DNA of 7,549 bases from Acetobacteraceae bacterium (lineage in GTDB: Bacteria > Pseudomonadota > Alphaproteobacteria > Acetobacterales > Acetobacteraceae). The stretch's first letter is position 1, and every line of letters begins with the position of its first letter. A program made the position numbers and the translations under genes. The notes under the pieces are model-generated. The model did no database searches, was not told the DNA's origin, and worked only from the letters and a program-made list of their open reading frames with translations. Shown here piece after piece: positions 1 through 5,316 of this stretch. The stretch covers positions 1 to 7,549 of the forward strand of contig JASHVB010000236.1 of assembly GCA_030039695.1 (NCBI GenBank), in the 5' to 3' direction.

Positions 1-377
1 CGCGCCGAAGGCAGCATGTTGATCAGATTCGCGACCTTCCGGTTGCGGCCGCGTATGGTGGGATCGATAATGACGGTGATGTCGCGCTCGGGAAATGTCT
101 CTTGCAAGTCCCGCACCACGGCGAGTGCCGGATCAGCCGCGTCCCGCACTCCGAAGACGATCTGGAAGACCGGGTAATCCTGGCGGCAGCACGATAAGAG
201 CGCGTCTGCCAGAAGGGGCTCGTCGCCGCAAAGCGGCTTCAAGATCGTCACCGGCGGAAGCTGCCGGGGCGCCGGCGTCGGCGTCGCCGCAAAGCGCATG
301 ACCGCCGCCCAGCCGGCAAGGCACTGGACAAGCCCTAGCCCGGTGACGAGCGCTAACACCATCACCAGCACGCTCAT
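1..377 (-). CDS. hpnI: Hopanoid-associated glycosyltransferase HpnI, N-terminal part (runs off window)
   Basis: A GT2-type glycosyltransferase of the ceramide-glucosyltransferase-like HpnI family, which in known organisms adds a GlcNAc-type sugar to bacteriohopanetetrol at the membrane. The first 125 residues are visible, about a third of the usual length. Residues 2-29 form a hydrophobic N-terminal membrane segment. The family stretches follow in order: PPVTILKPLCGDEP (41-54), QDYPVFQIVFGVRD (66-79) and GRNRKVANLINMLP (110-123). The catalytic D-D-D and QxxRW motifs lie beyond the window edge. The ATG start overlaps the stop of hpnM in an ATGA, so translation is probably coupled to hpnM. The family call is strong; the exact sugar and acceptor are inferred from the family. 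Confidence 0.88.
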   Translation of the reverse strand, partial: MSVLVMVLALVTGLGLVQCLAGWAAVMRFAATPTPAPRQLPPVTILKPLCGDEPLLADALLSCCRQDYPVFQIVFGVRDAADPALAVVRDLQETFPERDITVIIDPTIRGRNRKVANLINMLPSA

Positions 378-1090
378 CTCCGGGACCCCGAGGCGGCATT
401 CCCTGCCGGCCGGCTCAGCACACCACCGGAGAGATCGGCGGTCTTGCGACGGAGCGTGCCGATCAGATTCGCGACACCGCCATTGCGGAGCAGGCCGTAG
501 AATTCGGAGCGCTGCACCGCAACTCGGCTGATGGACCCGTCCAGCATGACGTCAATGGCCTTCCAGAGAACACCGCTCTCGCCCTTCTCTGGACGCAGGA
601 CGTAATCAATCCGTGTCGGCGCCCCGGAAAGCGGCACGATCTGCGTCGCCACCACCACCTGCTCGCCGACGCTCCGCTGGGCCGGCAGAGTGACGAAGCG
701 CTCGCCGCTATCGTGGTCAAAATTCGCCACATATGAGGACACGGTGTAGCTCCGGAAGGCATCCAGCAGCTGAGTCTGATCGTCTTGTGCCAACCGTGCC
801 CAGCGCAGACCGACGCTGGCCCTCAGGATAGCAGGCAGATCGAATACGCGCTCGATCAAGGGGGCGAGCTGCGCATAGCGCGTGGCAAAAGGCACGGCGC
901 GCCCGGACTTCATTTGGGCGAGAAGACCGGCGTTCAGCGCGGTGACCGCATCGGATGCTCCGGTTGTGTCTGCGGCGCCGACTGGCAGCGGCATCAAACA
1001 GACCGCGACTAGTGTCAGCTGGAACACCACATGACGGCTCACCCGCCGCGACGGACTATCACAGTTACCGAGCCTCTCCATAAGACGCAT
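374..1090 (-). CDS. hpnM: HpnM, MlaC/Ttg2D-family periplasmic hopanoid-associated protein
   Basis: A 238-residue exported protein of the MlaC/Ttg2D type (toluene-tolerance Ttg2 family), in the variant called HpnM in hopanoid clusters. MlaC proteins are periplasmic lipid carriers; a role in moving hopanoids or other lipids between membranes is inference. Residues 16-40 form a signal peptide, with basic residues before a hydrophobic run ending in VGAA and cleavage expected near residue 40. The mature part shows the family pattern: ATRYAQLAPLIERVFDLPAI, then the SYTVSSYVANFD region, then FYGLLRNGGVANLIGTLRRK near the end. The ATG at 1090 is favoured because GAGG lies 7 bases upstream; a GTG at 1042 would shorten the N-terminus and still keep the signal peptide. 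The gene overlaps hpnI by 4 bases, and this pairing is the main support for the hopanoid reading. Confidence 0.85.
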   Translation of the reverse strand: MRLMERLGNCDSPSRRVSRHVVFQLTLVAVCLMPLPVGAADTTGASDAVTALNAGLLAQMKSGRAVPFATRYAQLAPLIERVFDLPAILRASVGLRWARLAQDDQTQLLDAFRSYTVSSYVANFDHDSGERFVTLPAQRSVGEQVVVATQIVPLSGAPTRIDYVLRPEKGESGVLWKAIDVMLDGSISRVAVQRSEFYGLLRNGGVANLIGTLRRKTADLSGGVLSRPAGNAASGSRR

Positions 1091-1123
1091 TACGTGGCCT
1101 CGATCTGTTTCCGGGCGCTCACG

Positions 1124-1152
1124 TTACTAGCGCACGCGATACCTTCGGCCAA
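1124..1152 (-). promoter_or_regulatory. Possible hpnM promoter
   Basis: On the minus strand TTGGCC (1152-1147) and TAGTAA (1129-1124) are separated by 17 bases. This would start transcription about 27 bases before the hpnM ATG. Both boxes match the consensus only partly (about 4 of 6 each), so this is a placement guess. It matters because the BREX relic begins only about 75 bases further out, so the foreign junction lies at the edge of the hpnM control region. Confidence 0.25.
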
Positions 1153-1225
1153 CCGTGTACTGTTAGCTGACTTCCGCCGGCCGGTGTGGCCCTGCGGCGA
1201 AGCGCTGCGACAAGCCGAGTTCGCT

Positions 1226-1678
1226 CAGCAGAGGGAAGGCGCATCCGTTACTGTGACACAATTACCTTGGACCTGGAACGCGTCAGTCCATGTTGCAACT
1301 GCGCCGGGCATTCACGTATTCCGCAATGGCGCCGAGTACGCCCATGACGGCATAAGCCCGCAAGAGTGTTTGGTACCGGAGTTAGTGGTTAACCCACCTG
1401 CACTCGCGCGCCGCGTAAGCATCGTCAGCCTCGAATGGGACCGCTTTCGCCTGCGGGTTCGTGCTGATGGCGGCGATGGACTGCCCGCCAATCTACGGCT
1501 TGGTAACGACGGCGAGGGACCTTCCATTGCCGAGCGGCCCCGTGAGTTGGGGGCGGACGGACAGATAAGCCTTTTGGTGCCGGCTGATACGCTGGTCGGC
1601 CGCCAGGCCTTGGCTGAGCTTCGCGATGCAGGCGGACAGGTTGTTGCCACTCGAGCGACAGTGGTTGGGGGATCGGCG
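1226..1678 (+). pseudogene. pglZ: C-terminal remnant of BREX PglZ (5' part missing)
   Basis: PglZ is the alkaline-phosphatase-superfamily protein of BREX phage-defence islands. Only about 150 C-terminal residues are recognisable here. The characteristic stretch GAEYAHDGISPQECLVPEL is at 1328-1384. It is preceded by an LPWTWN motif and followed by the C-terminal beta-rich domain ending in TRATVVGG. Upstream of about 1226 the same frame stays open back into the antisense of hpnM but shows no PglZ-like sequence, and the other two forward frames offer no continuation around 1180-1260, so the catalytic domain is lost rather than frameshifted. There is no stop codon before the brxL start; the frame runs straight on. 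The order pglZ then brxL is the standard type 1 BREX order. The fragment cannot carry out the PglZ function. Confidence 0.8.
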
Positions 1679-2107
1679 ATGGAATCGGACGAACTCGATC
1701 GCCAATCAGCGGATGCGTTCCACGGCTTGATCGTTCGCAAAGACCTTGTGCGGCAATTCCGCGGCCAATTCCCGGTGCCGACTTACGTCGTCGAGTTCAT
1801 GCTCGGCCGGTATTGCGCCACTACGGATGAGCGCGAGATCGCCGATGGCTTGGACGTTGTCCGCAACCATCTCTCGTCGCGTACAGTGCGGGCCGGCGAA
1901 GGTGAGCTGATTAAGTCACGGTCGCGAGAGACGGGCGCAGCGCGAGTGATCGACATAATCACCGCTCGCTTGGACCCGCGCTCCGATAGCTACTTGGCGA
2001 CGCTGTCCAGTTTGTGCCCGCACGACGTGCGAATTGGGGTTGAGTTGGTGCGCGATAACGAGCGCATGTTGACTGGTGGCTTCTGCGCAGAAGTAAACCT
2101 CGGCTAT
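1679..2107 (+). pseudogene. brxL: N-terminal remnant of BREX BrxL (Lon-like ATPase), cut by an insertion sequence
   Basis: The first 143 residues of BrxL, the large Lon-like AAA+ protein of type 1 BREX systems (normally around 680 residues). The N-terminal DNA-binding region is clear: HGLIVRKDLVRQFRG at residues 15-29, VPTYVVEFMLGRYCATTDE at 33-51, then KSRSRE and the RVIDIITARL strand, ending GGFCAEVNLGY at 133-143. The ATG at 1679 has GGGGGA six bases upstream, a good ribosome site. BrxL sequence stops exactly at the first base of the insertion sequence (2108). The reading frame continues as IS-encoded junk to 2221. The Walker ATPase and protease domains are absent, and brxL does not resume beyond the IS at 3589, so this is a 3' deletion and not a simple interruption. 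Confidence 0.85.
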
Positions 2108-2130
2108 GGGGAGCGTGCAAATTCGTGGGG
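2108..2130 (+). repeat. Left terminal inverted repeat of the ISKra4-type element
   Basis: Starts GGGGAGCGTGCAAA. It pairs with the complement of 3566-3588 at 19 of 23 positions, with mismatches at positions 8, 15, 17 and 20. The first base directly follows the last recognisable brxL codon. Confidence 0.85.
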
Positions 2131-2177
2131 ACCGGACGCAACCGGTAGCCCTGGACCTCACAGCGAAGGGGTGAGAC

Positions 2178-3563
2178 ATGGCGAAGCTGGTGTGGCGGGT
2201 GAAGCTGATCACCGAACTTGAACCGGGTATTGTCTCTGAGAGGGAGGTGGCGCGCATCGAACGCGACGATTTGGCAGTTCTCGAAACGCTCGGCCTGACC
2301 CTGGATGAGGGTAAGCGGCTGACGGCGGCCACCCAGGCGGAGATTGTCCGTGCCCAAGTCTCGACGGTGGGCGAGCGGTTCCGGTGGTGCGAGCATTGCG
2401 GCGCGAAACTGCTGAGCAAGGGGTACTACCCCGCCACCTTCCGTTCCGTGTACGGCGACGTGGGCGTCAGGATCCGCCGCCCGCAGGCTTGCGGTTGTCG
2501 TGCGGGAGAGGTGGAGCCAAAGAGCTTCGCCGCCTTGTTCCGGACAGGTGGCGTGGCGCCGGAACTGGCCTATATCGCCGCGAAGTTCGCTGCGCTCGTA
2601 CCGTTTGCGCGGGTTGGGGATTTGTTTGCCGAACTTCTCCCGGTCGGCGGAGCGGCGAACGCGGGGACGGTACGGAATCGTGCCATGCGCGTCGGCGCTA
2701 CGGTGGCGACGCTCACCGTCGCAGATGCGCTGCCTCTTGAACCCGATGCGATCACTCCCGCGGTGATTGTCGGACTGGATGGCGGTTATGTGCGCAGCCG
2801 TCACTGGCGGCCGGAGCGGAACTTCGAGGTCATCACCGCCAAAGTTATTGATGCCAGTGGCACGCAGCACCGGTTCGCCTTCGCCCACAATGGCGGAGCC
2901 GCCGGCGATTTTGCTCATGCTCTGGTCAGAGCGGGCGTGAGGCGTAGCACGCCCTCCACTGTCCTGTCGGATGGTGATGCCGGGTTGTGGAACCTGCAGC
3001 GCGCAGTGCTGCCTGGCGCGACGGTCGTGCTCGACTGGTTTCAGATCGCCATGCGCTTCGAGCATGTCCTGCGCGCCGCAACCGGGGTCGGCGCGGGATC
3101 CATTGACGCTCATCTGGCCGCTTTGGCACGACGCGACATCGAGCGTGCAAAGTGGTGTCTCTGGCACGGCCGCTGGCAGCGCTGTCTCGTGAAACTCGTC
3201 ACGACCTATCGCTGGACCGAGGCAAAATGCATTCGAGATGCCACGGGCATCGAAACGCTACGGCGCCACCTGAGAGATCTGATCGATTACCTCGAAGCCA
3301 ACACAGCCACGCTGGTGAATTATGGCGACCGCCGGCGGCGTGGAGAACCCATTTCGACTGCGTTCGTCGAAAGTGCGGTCAACGAAATCGTGTTACGCCG
3401 GATGATCAAGAAGCAACAGATGCGCTGGAACAGGTGGACAGTACAGCCGTTCCTCGACGTCCGCGCCGCCGTCCTGAACGGCACCCTCGAAGGCATGTTC
3501 CGACGGCGCTATCCCGACTTTCGCCCGGCAAATCGCACCGTTGAGAACGAAGCCGCAGCGTGA
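2178..3563 (+). CDS. ISKra4-family transposase
   Basis: A 461-residue DDE transposase of the ISKra4 family, near full length for the family. It starts at the ATG at 2178, with AAGGGG six bases upstream. An N-terminal zinc-binding-like module (CEHCG near residue 71, then CGC near 109) is followed by the catalytic domain. Visible catalytic-region landmarks are GLDGGYVRSR (first acidic residue), VLSDGDAGLW, LDWFQIAMRF, KWCLWHGRW, and the C-terminal signature with the conserved glutamate, STAFVESAVN, followed by KKQQMRWNRW. No frameshift or internal stop is present. It would cut and join DNA at the 23-bp terminal repeats. Long open frames on the opposite strand across this gene have no recognisable content and are side effects of its GC-rich codons. 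Confidence 0.93.
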   Translation: MAKLVWRVKLITELEPGIVSEREVARIERDDLAVLETLGLTLDEGKRLTAATQAEIVRAQVSTVGERFRWCEHCGAKLLSKGYYPATFRSVYGDVGVRIRRPQACGCRAGEVEPKSFAALFRTGGVAPELAYIAAKFAALVPFARVGDLFAELLPVGGAANAGTVRNRAMRVGATVATLTVADALPLEPDAITPAVIVGLDGGYVRSRHWRPERNFEVITAKVIDASGTQHRFAFAHNGGAAGDFAHALVRAGVRRSTPSTVLSDGDAGLWNLQRAVLPGATVVLDWFQIAMRFEHVLRAATGVGAGSIDAHLAALARRDIERAKWCLWHGRWQRCLVKLVTTYRWTEAKCIRDATGIETLRRHLRDLIDYLEANTATLVNYGDRRRRGEPISTAFVESAVNEIVLRRMIKKQQMRWNRWTVQPFLDVRAAVLNGTLEGMFRRRYPDFRPANRTVENEAAA

Positions 3564-3565
3564 GC

Positions 3566-3588
3566 CCCTACAACTTTGCATGCTCCCC
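3566..3588 (-). repeat. Right terminal inverted repeat of the ISKra4-type element
   Basis: Read on the minus strand it starts GGGGAGCATGCAAA. It begins two bases after the transposase stop codon and defines the right limit of the element. Confidence 0.85.
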
Positions 3589-3596
3589 TCTGATAG

Positions 3597-3698
3597 CGCA
3601 GGCGCAAAAAGAAGGGCGGCCGCCAGGCTGCTGCACAGAAACAGCGCGCCGCCGTCAAGAAGCAGCGTGCCAGGGGAGAAGCGTTGATTGCCGCGTAA
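3597..3698 (+). other. Possible tail of a lost basic protein at the right IS flank
   Basis: Right after the IS, a plus-strand frame encodes about 33 Lys/Arg/Ala/Gln-rich residues (starting RRRKKKGGRQAAAQKQ) and ends at a TAA at 3696. It has no start codon, and stops lie immediately upstream at the IS boundary. The composition looks like the basic tail of a DNA- or RNA-binding protein. It is not brxL. It could equally be a chance open frame in GC-rich DNA. If real, it shows that the right flank of the IS was itself the inside of a gene. Confidence 0.2.
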
Positions 3699-3745
3699 GG
3701 TCAACGCGACGGTGGTATGATCGCGGACCAGATCGAGTCGCCACC
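3690..3745. repeat. 56-bp repeat, copy A
   Basis: Two conserved arms, GCCGCGTAAGGTCAACGCG (3690-3708) and GATCGAGTCGCCACC (3731-3745), are separated by 22 bases. The same arms with the same 22-base gap occur at 4602-4657. The arms match at 18 of 19 and 15 of 15 positions, but the gap at only about 8 of 22. A minus-strand terminator begins next to this block. The left arm here also forms an inverted repeat with GCGTTGA at 3681-3687. The function is unknown. Confidence 0.65.
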
Positions 3746-3746
3746 C

Positions 3747-3775
3747 AAAAAAGAGCCGGCCCGAAGGACCGGCTC
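3747..3775 (-). terminator. Rho-independent terminator after the short secreted-protein gene
   Basis: On the minus strand the stem GAGCCGG/CCGGCTC (7 bp, with two further G-C pairs after one mismatch) closes a TTC loop and is followed by six T residues. It lies 26 bases beyond the stop of the gene at 3801-4139 and so ends transcription of that unit. On the plus strand there is no T-run, so it is one-directional. Confidence 0.85.
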
Positions 3776-3800
3776 CTGGTATCGAACCCGGAAGGCTCCA

Positions 3801-4139
3801 TCAGTATTTGGTCTTGGCCGTGGTGCGGTAGCCATGTGCGAGCGCCACGCGCAACATGGAACGACACTCAGGTAAGCTCGTCGTGAACATGGACGACTGC
3901 GCAAAATCCGCGGTGCGGCCGTGAGAAGGATGTCCACTGACCGCGTGGTCACTTAGGACGTGAGAATGGGAGGCCGAGAGCTTGGCCTCGACATCCTGCA
4001 GTGTCGTGTCCTCGGCCTTACAAGCCGAAATCACCGTGGGTCCGTCGGGCTCCGTGGTCAGCTCATACACCTGGGCGTGCGCAATCGCACCAGTCATCCC
4101 CAACGCCAACACTGCGACGATCGGCGGTCTACTGATCAA
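3801..4139 (-). CDS. Short secreted protein, unknown function (signal-peptide paralogue 1)
   Basis: A 112-residue protein that I do not recognise. Residues 1-22 form a signal peptide, with IVAVLALG as the hydrophobic core and AHA before the expected cleavage at Gln23. The mature part is about 90 residues, polar and His/Ser-rich in the middle, with two cysteines (40 and 92) that could form a disulfide in the periplasm. The start is taken as the TTG at 4139 because GGGAG lies 7 bases upstream and because the signal peptide aligns codon for codon with the gene at 4984-5262. At the position of that gene's ATG this copy has ATC. The first 11 bases overlap the end of the zinc-ribbon-like gene, so coupled translation is likely. 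A strong terminator follows. Confidence 0.6.
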   Translation of the reverse strand: MISRPPIVAVLALGMTGAIAHAQVYELTTEPDGPTVISACKAEDTTLQDVEAKLSASHSHVLSDHAVSGHPSHGRTADFAQSSMFTTSLPECRSMLRVALAHGYRTTAKTKY

Positions 4140-4485
4140 CGGGAGGCTCCCAGGACTGCGGGCAGAGATATGCCCGCACCATGCTCGGCCGCCAGTTGCA
4201 CAATCGTTGTATAGTGATCTGCCTCGTGACCTTTGGCGGTGGGGCGCCGCCTGATCCACCCAACCGCGACCACTGCGGCAGTTGCGCCCTGCATATGTCG
4301 TGGAATGCCGCCGCCTGCATCCGTGGGCAGTCCGCCGCAGTGGTTCGGAGCAACACCGGCACCGGCATGTAGACGCCGTGCTTCTCCACCAGCCGCGCCG
4401 TGTTCAGCCAGCGGCGCTCGTCGCAGCGAATGCAGGCCACGTCGATCGCCGCCAGCCATGCAGCGACCTGGTCGAGCAGGATCAC
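4129..4485 (-). CDS. Small CxxC zinc-ribbon-like protein
   Basis: A 118-residue protein. The first 65 or so residues resemble a widespread short alphaproteobacterial hypothetical family with the pattern CxRCxRR...ARLVxxHG...LP.L...AADCPRM. Here Cys18 and Cys21 (CIRC), Cys53 (ADCPRM) and Cys65 (HDIC) are the likely metal ligands. Family members usually end soon after the fourth cysteine, so the last 45 residues look like an extension or the result of a frameshift (see findings). The GTG at 4485 is used as start; its ribosome site is weak. No enzymatic motif is visible; binding of zinc and nucleic acid or protein is a guess from the ribbon. It overlaps the following secreted-protein gene by 11 bases. 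Confidence 0.5.
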   Translation of the reverse strand: MILLDQVAAWLAAIDVACIRCDERRWLNTARLVEKHGVYMPVPVLLRTTAADCPRMQAAAFHDICRAQLPQWSRLGGSGGAPPPKVTRQITIQRLCNWRPSMVRAYLCPQSWEPPVDQ

Positions 4486-4601
4486 GCCCGGGCGGCTGGC
4501 GCTGGAGCGCTGGCGGTTCTGTCCATGCCGTGCCTCGCTGAGGCAGAAAAGGCGCGCCGCCGACAGGGACAGCGCGCTGAGTGATGTTTCGGGTTGCTAT
4601 G

Positions 4602-4657
4602 GCCGCGCAAGGTCAACGCGGCACCCGCACCATACCGCATGGGATCGAGTCGCCACC
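4602..4657. repeat. 56-bp repeat, copy B
   Basis: The arms GCCGCGCAAGGTCAACGCG (4602-4620) and GATCGAGTCGCCACC (4643-4657) have the same spacing as copy A and the same position relative to a minus-strand terminator. Together, copies A and B bound a unit of about 860 bases holding terminator A, secreted protein 1 and the zinc-ribbon-like gene. Confidence 0.65.
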
Positions 4658-4662
4658 GGTAG

Positions 4663-4689
4663 AAAAGGGCCGCCAGGAGCTGGCGGCCC
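4663..4689 (-). terminator. Rho-independent terminator after the basic peptide gene
   Basis: A perfect 10-bp stem (GGGCCGCCAG with CTGGCGGCCC) closes a 3-base loop and is followed on the minus strand by TTTTCT. It would end minus-strand transcripts coming from the genes at 4781-5262. It sits next to repeat copy B, as the other terminator sits next to copy A. Confidence 0.85.
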
Positions 4690-4780
4690 TGAGTTTGGTT
4701 GGAGAGGGCATGCGCTCTTTCGTCGCGCTCGCTCCAGGCGGCGCTCCGGCGTTGCTGGGGTCAATTTGTCCGTTCGTCGA

Positions 4781-4900
4781 TCAGCCCGCCGCGCGGTGCT
4801 TTGGCTCGAAATTGCGTAGTTTCTTAGTCTTGGTCGGCGTGCCCTTCGCCCGATATGGCGGCCCGTGGAACGCCCGCGCTATGGGGTTGCGCTTGGCCAT
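4781..4900 (-). CDS. 39-residue basic peptide, MAKRNPIARA-type conserved hypothetical
   Basis: A small, strongly basic protein: it starts MAKRNPIARAF and has a lysine cluster (TPTKTKKLRN) at 21-30. Very short proteins starting M-[AS]-K-R-N-P-[IF]-A and rich in Lys/Arg occur as conserved hypotheticals in many proteobacteria; I know of no established function. The start is firm: AAAGGA lies six bases before the ATG. The TAA of the preceding truncated frame is just two bases upstream, as in an operon. Binding to RNA or DNA is plausible from the charge only. Terminator B follows about 90 bases after the stop. Confidence 0.65.
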   Translation of the reverse strand: MAKRNPIARAFHGPPYRAKGTPTKTKKLRNFEPKHRAAG

Positions 4901-4902
4901 TT

Positions 4903-4983
4903 TTAGTCCTTTGCAGCGTGCCTGAGGGTGAGGGTGACGAAGGCTTGGGCTGCGTCGATAAGGGTATCGGTCAGGGAGGCGCG
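4903..4983 (-). pseudogene. C-terminal tail of a lost small gene, directly before the basic peptide gene
   Basis: Twenty-six codons ending in TAA at 4905-4903 read RASLTDTLIDAAQAFVTLTL and then RHAAKD. This looks like an amphipathic helix from a real protein rather than random sequence. The frame is blocked upstream by the stop of the secreted-protein gene (4986-4984), and there is no ATG, GTG or TTG, only a CTG at codon 4. It ends two bases before the next start, the spacing of a true operon partner. The likely reading is that its 5' part was replaced when the secreted-protein gene arrived, or that it starts at the rare CTG. Confidence 0.35.
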
Positions 4984-5262
4984 TCAGTGGTTCTCCCCCC
5001 ACGCGGCCTCCCAGTAATCGTCGCCAGACGCACCTGGATCGATGCCATAGTCGGCCGCGGGGTAGCCCACACTAGATACGAACCCCATCAGCCAGTCTTC
5101 GTGCTCAATGCTAGCCGGAGGTGGGTGGATGCCATAGTTAGCCTGGATTACCAGCCACTCGTCGTATGGCGTGCGACCGATACCGACGTATGTGTACCCG
5201 GCATGCCCCGTCCCACCAAGCACTCCCAGCGCCAGCACAGCAACAATCGTCAATCTACGCAT
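4984..5262 (-). CDS. Short secreted acidic aromatic-rich protein, unknown function (signal-peptide paralogue 2)
   Basis: A 92-residue protein that I do not recognise. It has a signal peptide (MRRLTIVAVLALGVLGGTGHA, cleavage after residue 21) and a 71-residue mature part that is acidic, rich in Tyr, Trp and Gly, and free of cysteine. The mature part seems to repeat a motif: DEWL followed by YGIHPP (34-48), then EDWL followed by YGIDPG (55-77), then DDYW near the end. The ATG at 5262 is chosen because GAGGAG lies six bases upstream; an in-frame ATG two codons earlier is too close to that site. The signal peptide matches that of the gene at 3801-4139, but the mature regions do not, which suggests a shared export module or very fast divergence. 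Confidence 0.65.
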   Translation of the reverse strand: MRRLTIVAVLALGVLGGTGHAGYTYVGIGRTPYDEWLVIQANYGIHPPPASIEHEDWLMGFVSSVGYPAADYGIDPGASGDDYWEAAWGENH

Positions 5263-5286
5263 GAGCATCTCCTCGCTGAAGCGCGA

Positions 5287-5316
5287 GCTATAGCAGGCGG
5301 CGTCTGTATTCAGAAG
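5287..5316 (-). promoter_or_regulatory. Possible promoter of the secreted-protein gene
   Basis: On the minus strand CTTCTG (5316-5311) and TATAGC (5292-5287) are 18 bases apart. This would give a 5' leader of roughly 18 bases, just long enough to hold the GAGGAG ribosome site. The -10 box is reasonable and the -35 is weak. No other candidate is visible in the 100 bases upstream of the start. Confidence 0.3.

Larger units (their letters stand above)
2108..3588 (+). mobile_element. ISKra4-family insertion sequence, 1,481 bp, structurally complete
   Basis: The ends are set by a 23-bp imperfect inverted repeat (19 of 23 identical) beginning GGGGAGC at both tips. A single transposase gene fills most of the element: its start is 70 bases from the left tip and its stop lies two bases before the right repeat. 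No target-site duplication is visible: the left flank reads CGGCTAT and the right flank TCTGATA. The left flank is brxL and the right flank is unrelated DNA. The element could still be active because both repeats and the transposase look intact. Confidence 0.88.

Noticed and set aside
1031..2221. A single 396-codon plus-strand gene starting at 1031
   Set aside because: Its first 65 codons are antisense to hpnM or unlike any PglZ sequence, and the last 37 are insertion-sequence DNA. Only 1226-2107 carries recognisable protein, from two different genes.
1959..3167. A 402-codon open frame on the minus strand across the transposase
   Set aside because: It crosses the IS boundary, has no recognisable motif, and overlaps a clearly coding transposase. 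Long antisense frames are expected in GC-rich genes.
2100..3597. Possible target-site duplication around the IS (TCGGCTAT versus TCTGATAG)
   Set aside because: Only 5 of 8 bases match at the flanks, which is not better than chance.
3731..4657. GATCGAGTCGCCACC arms as the 3' ends of tRNA genes or att sites
   Set aside because: The arm only loosely resembles a T-loop; the flanking bases do not form the 5-bp T-stem or an acceptor stem, so no tRNA is supported.
4233..4925. Several plus-strand open frames of 100-140 codons
   Set aside because: They are antisense to genes with better ribosome sites, signal peptides or motifs, cross the terminator and repeat B, and have Arg/Ala/Pro-rich shadow composition.
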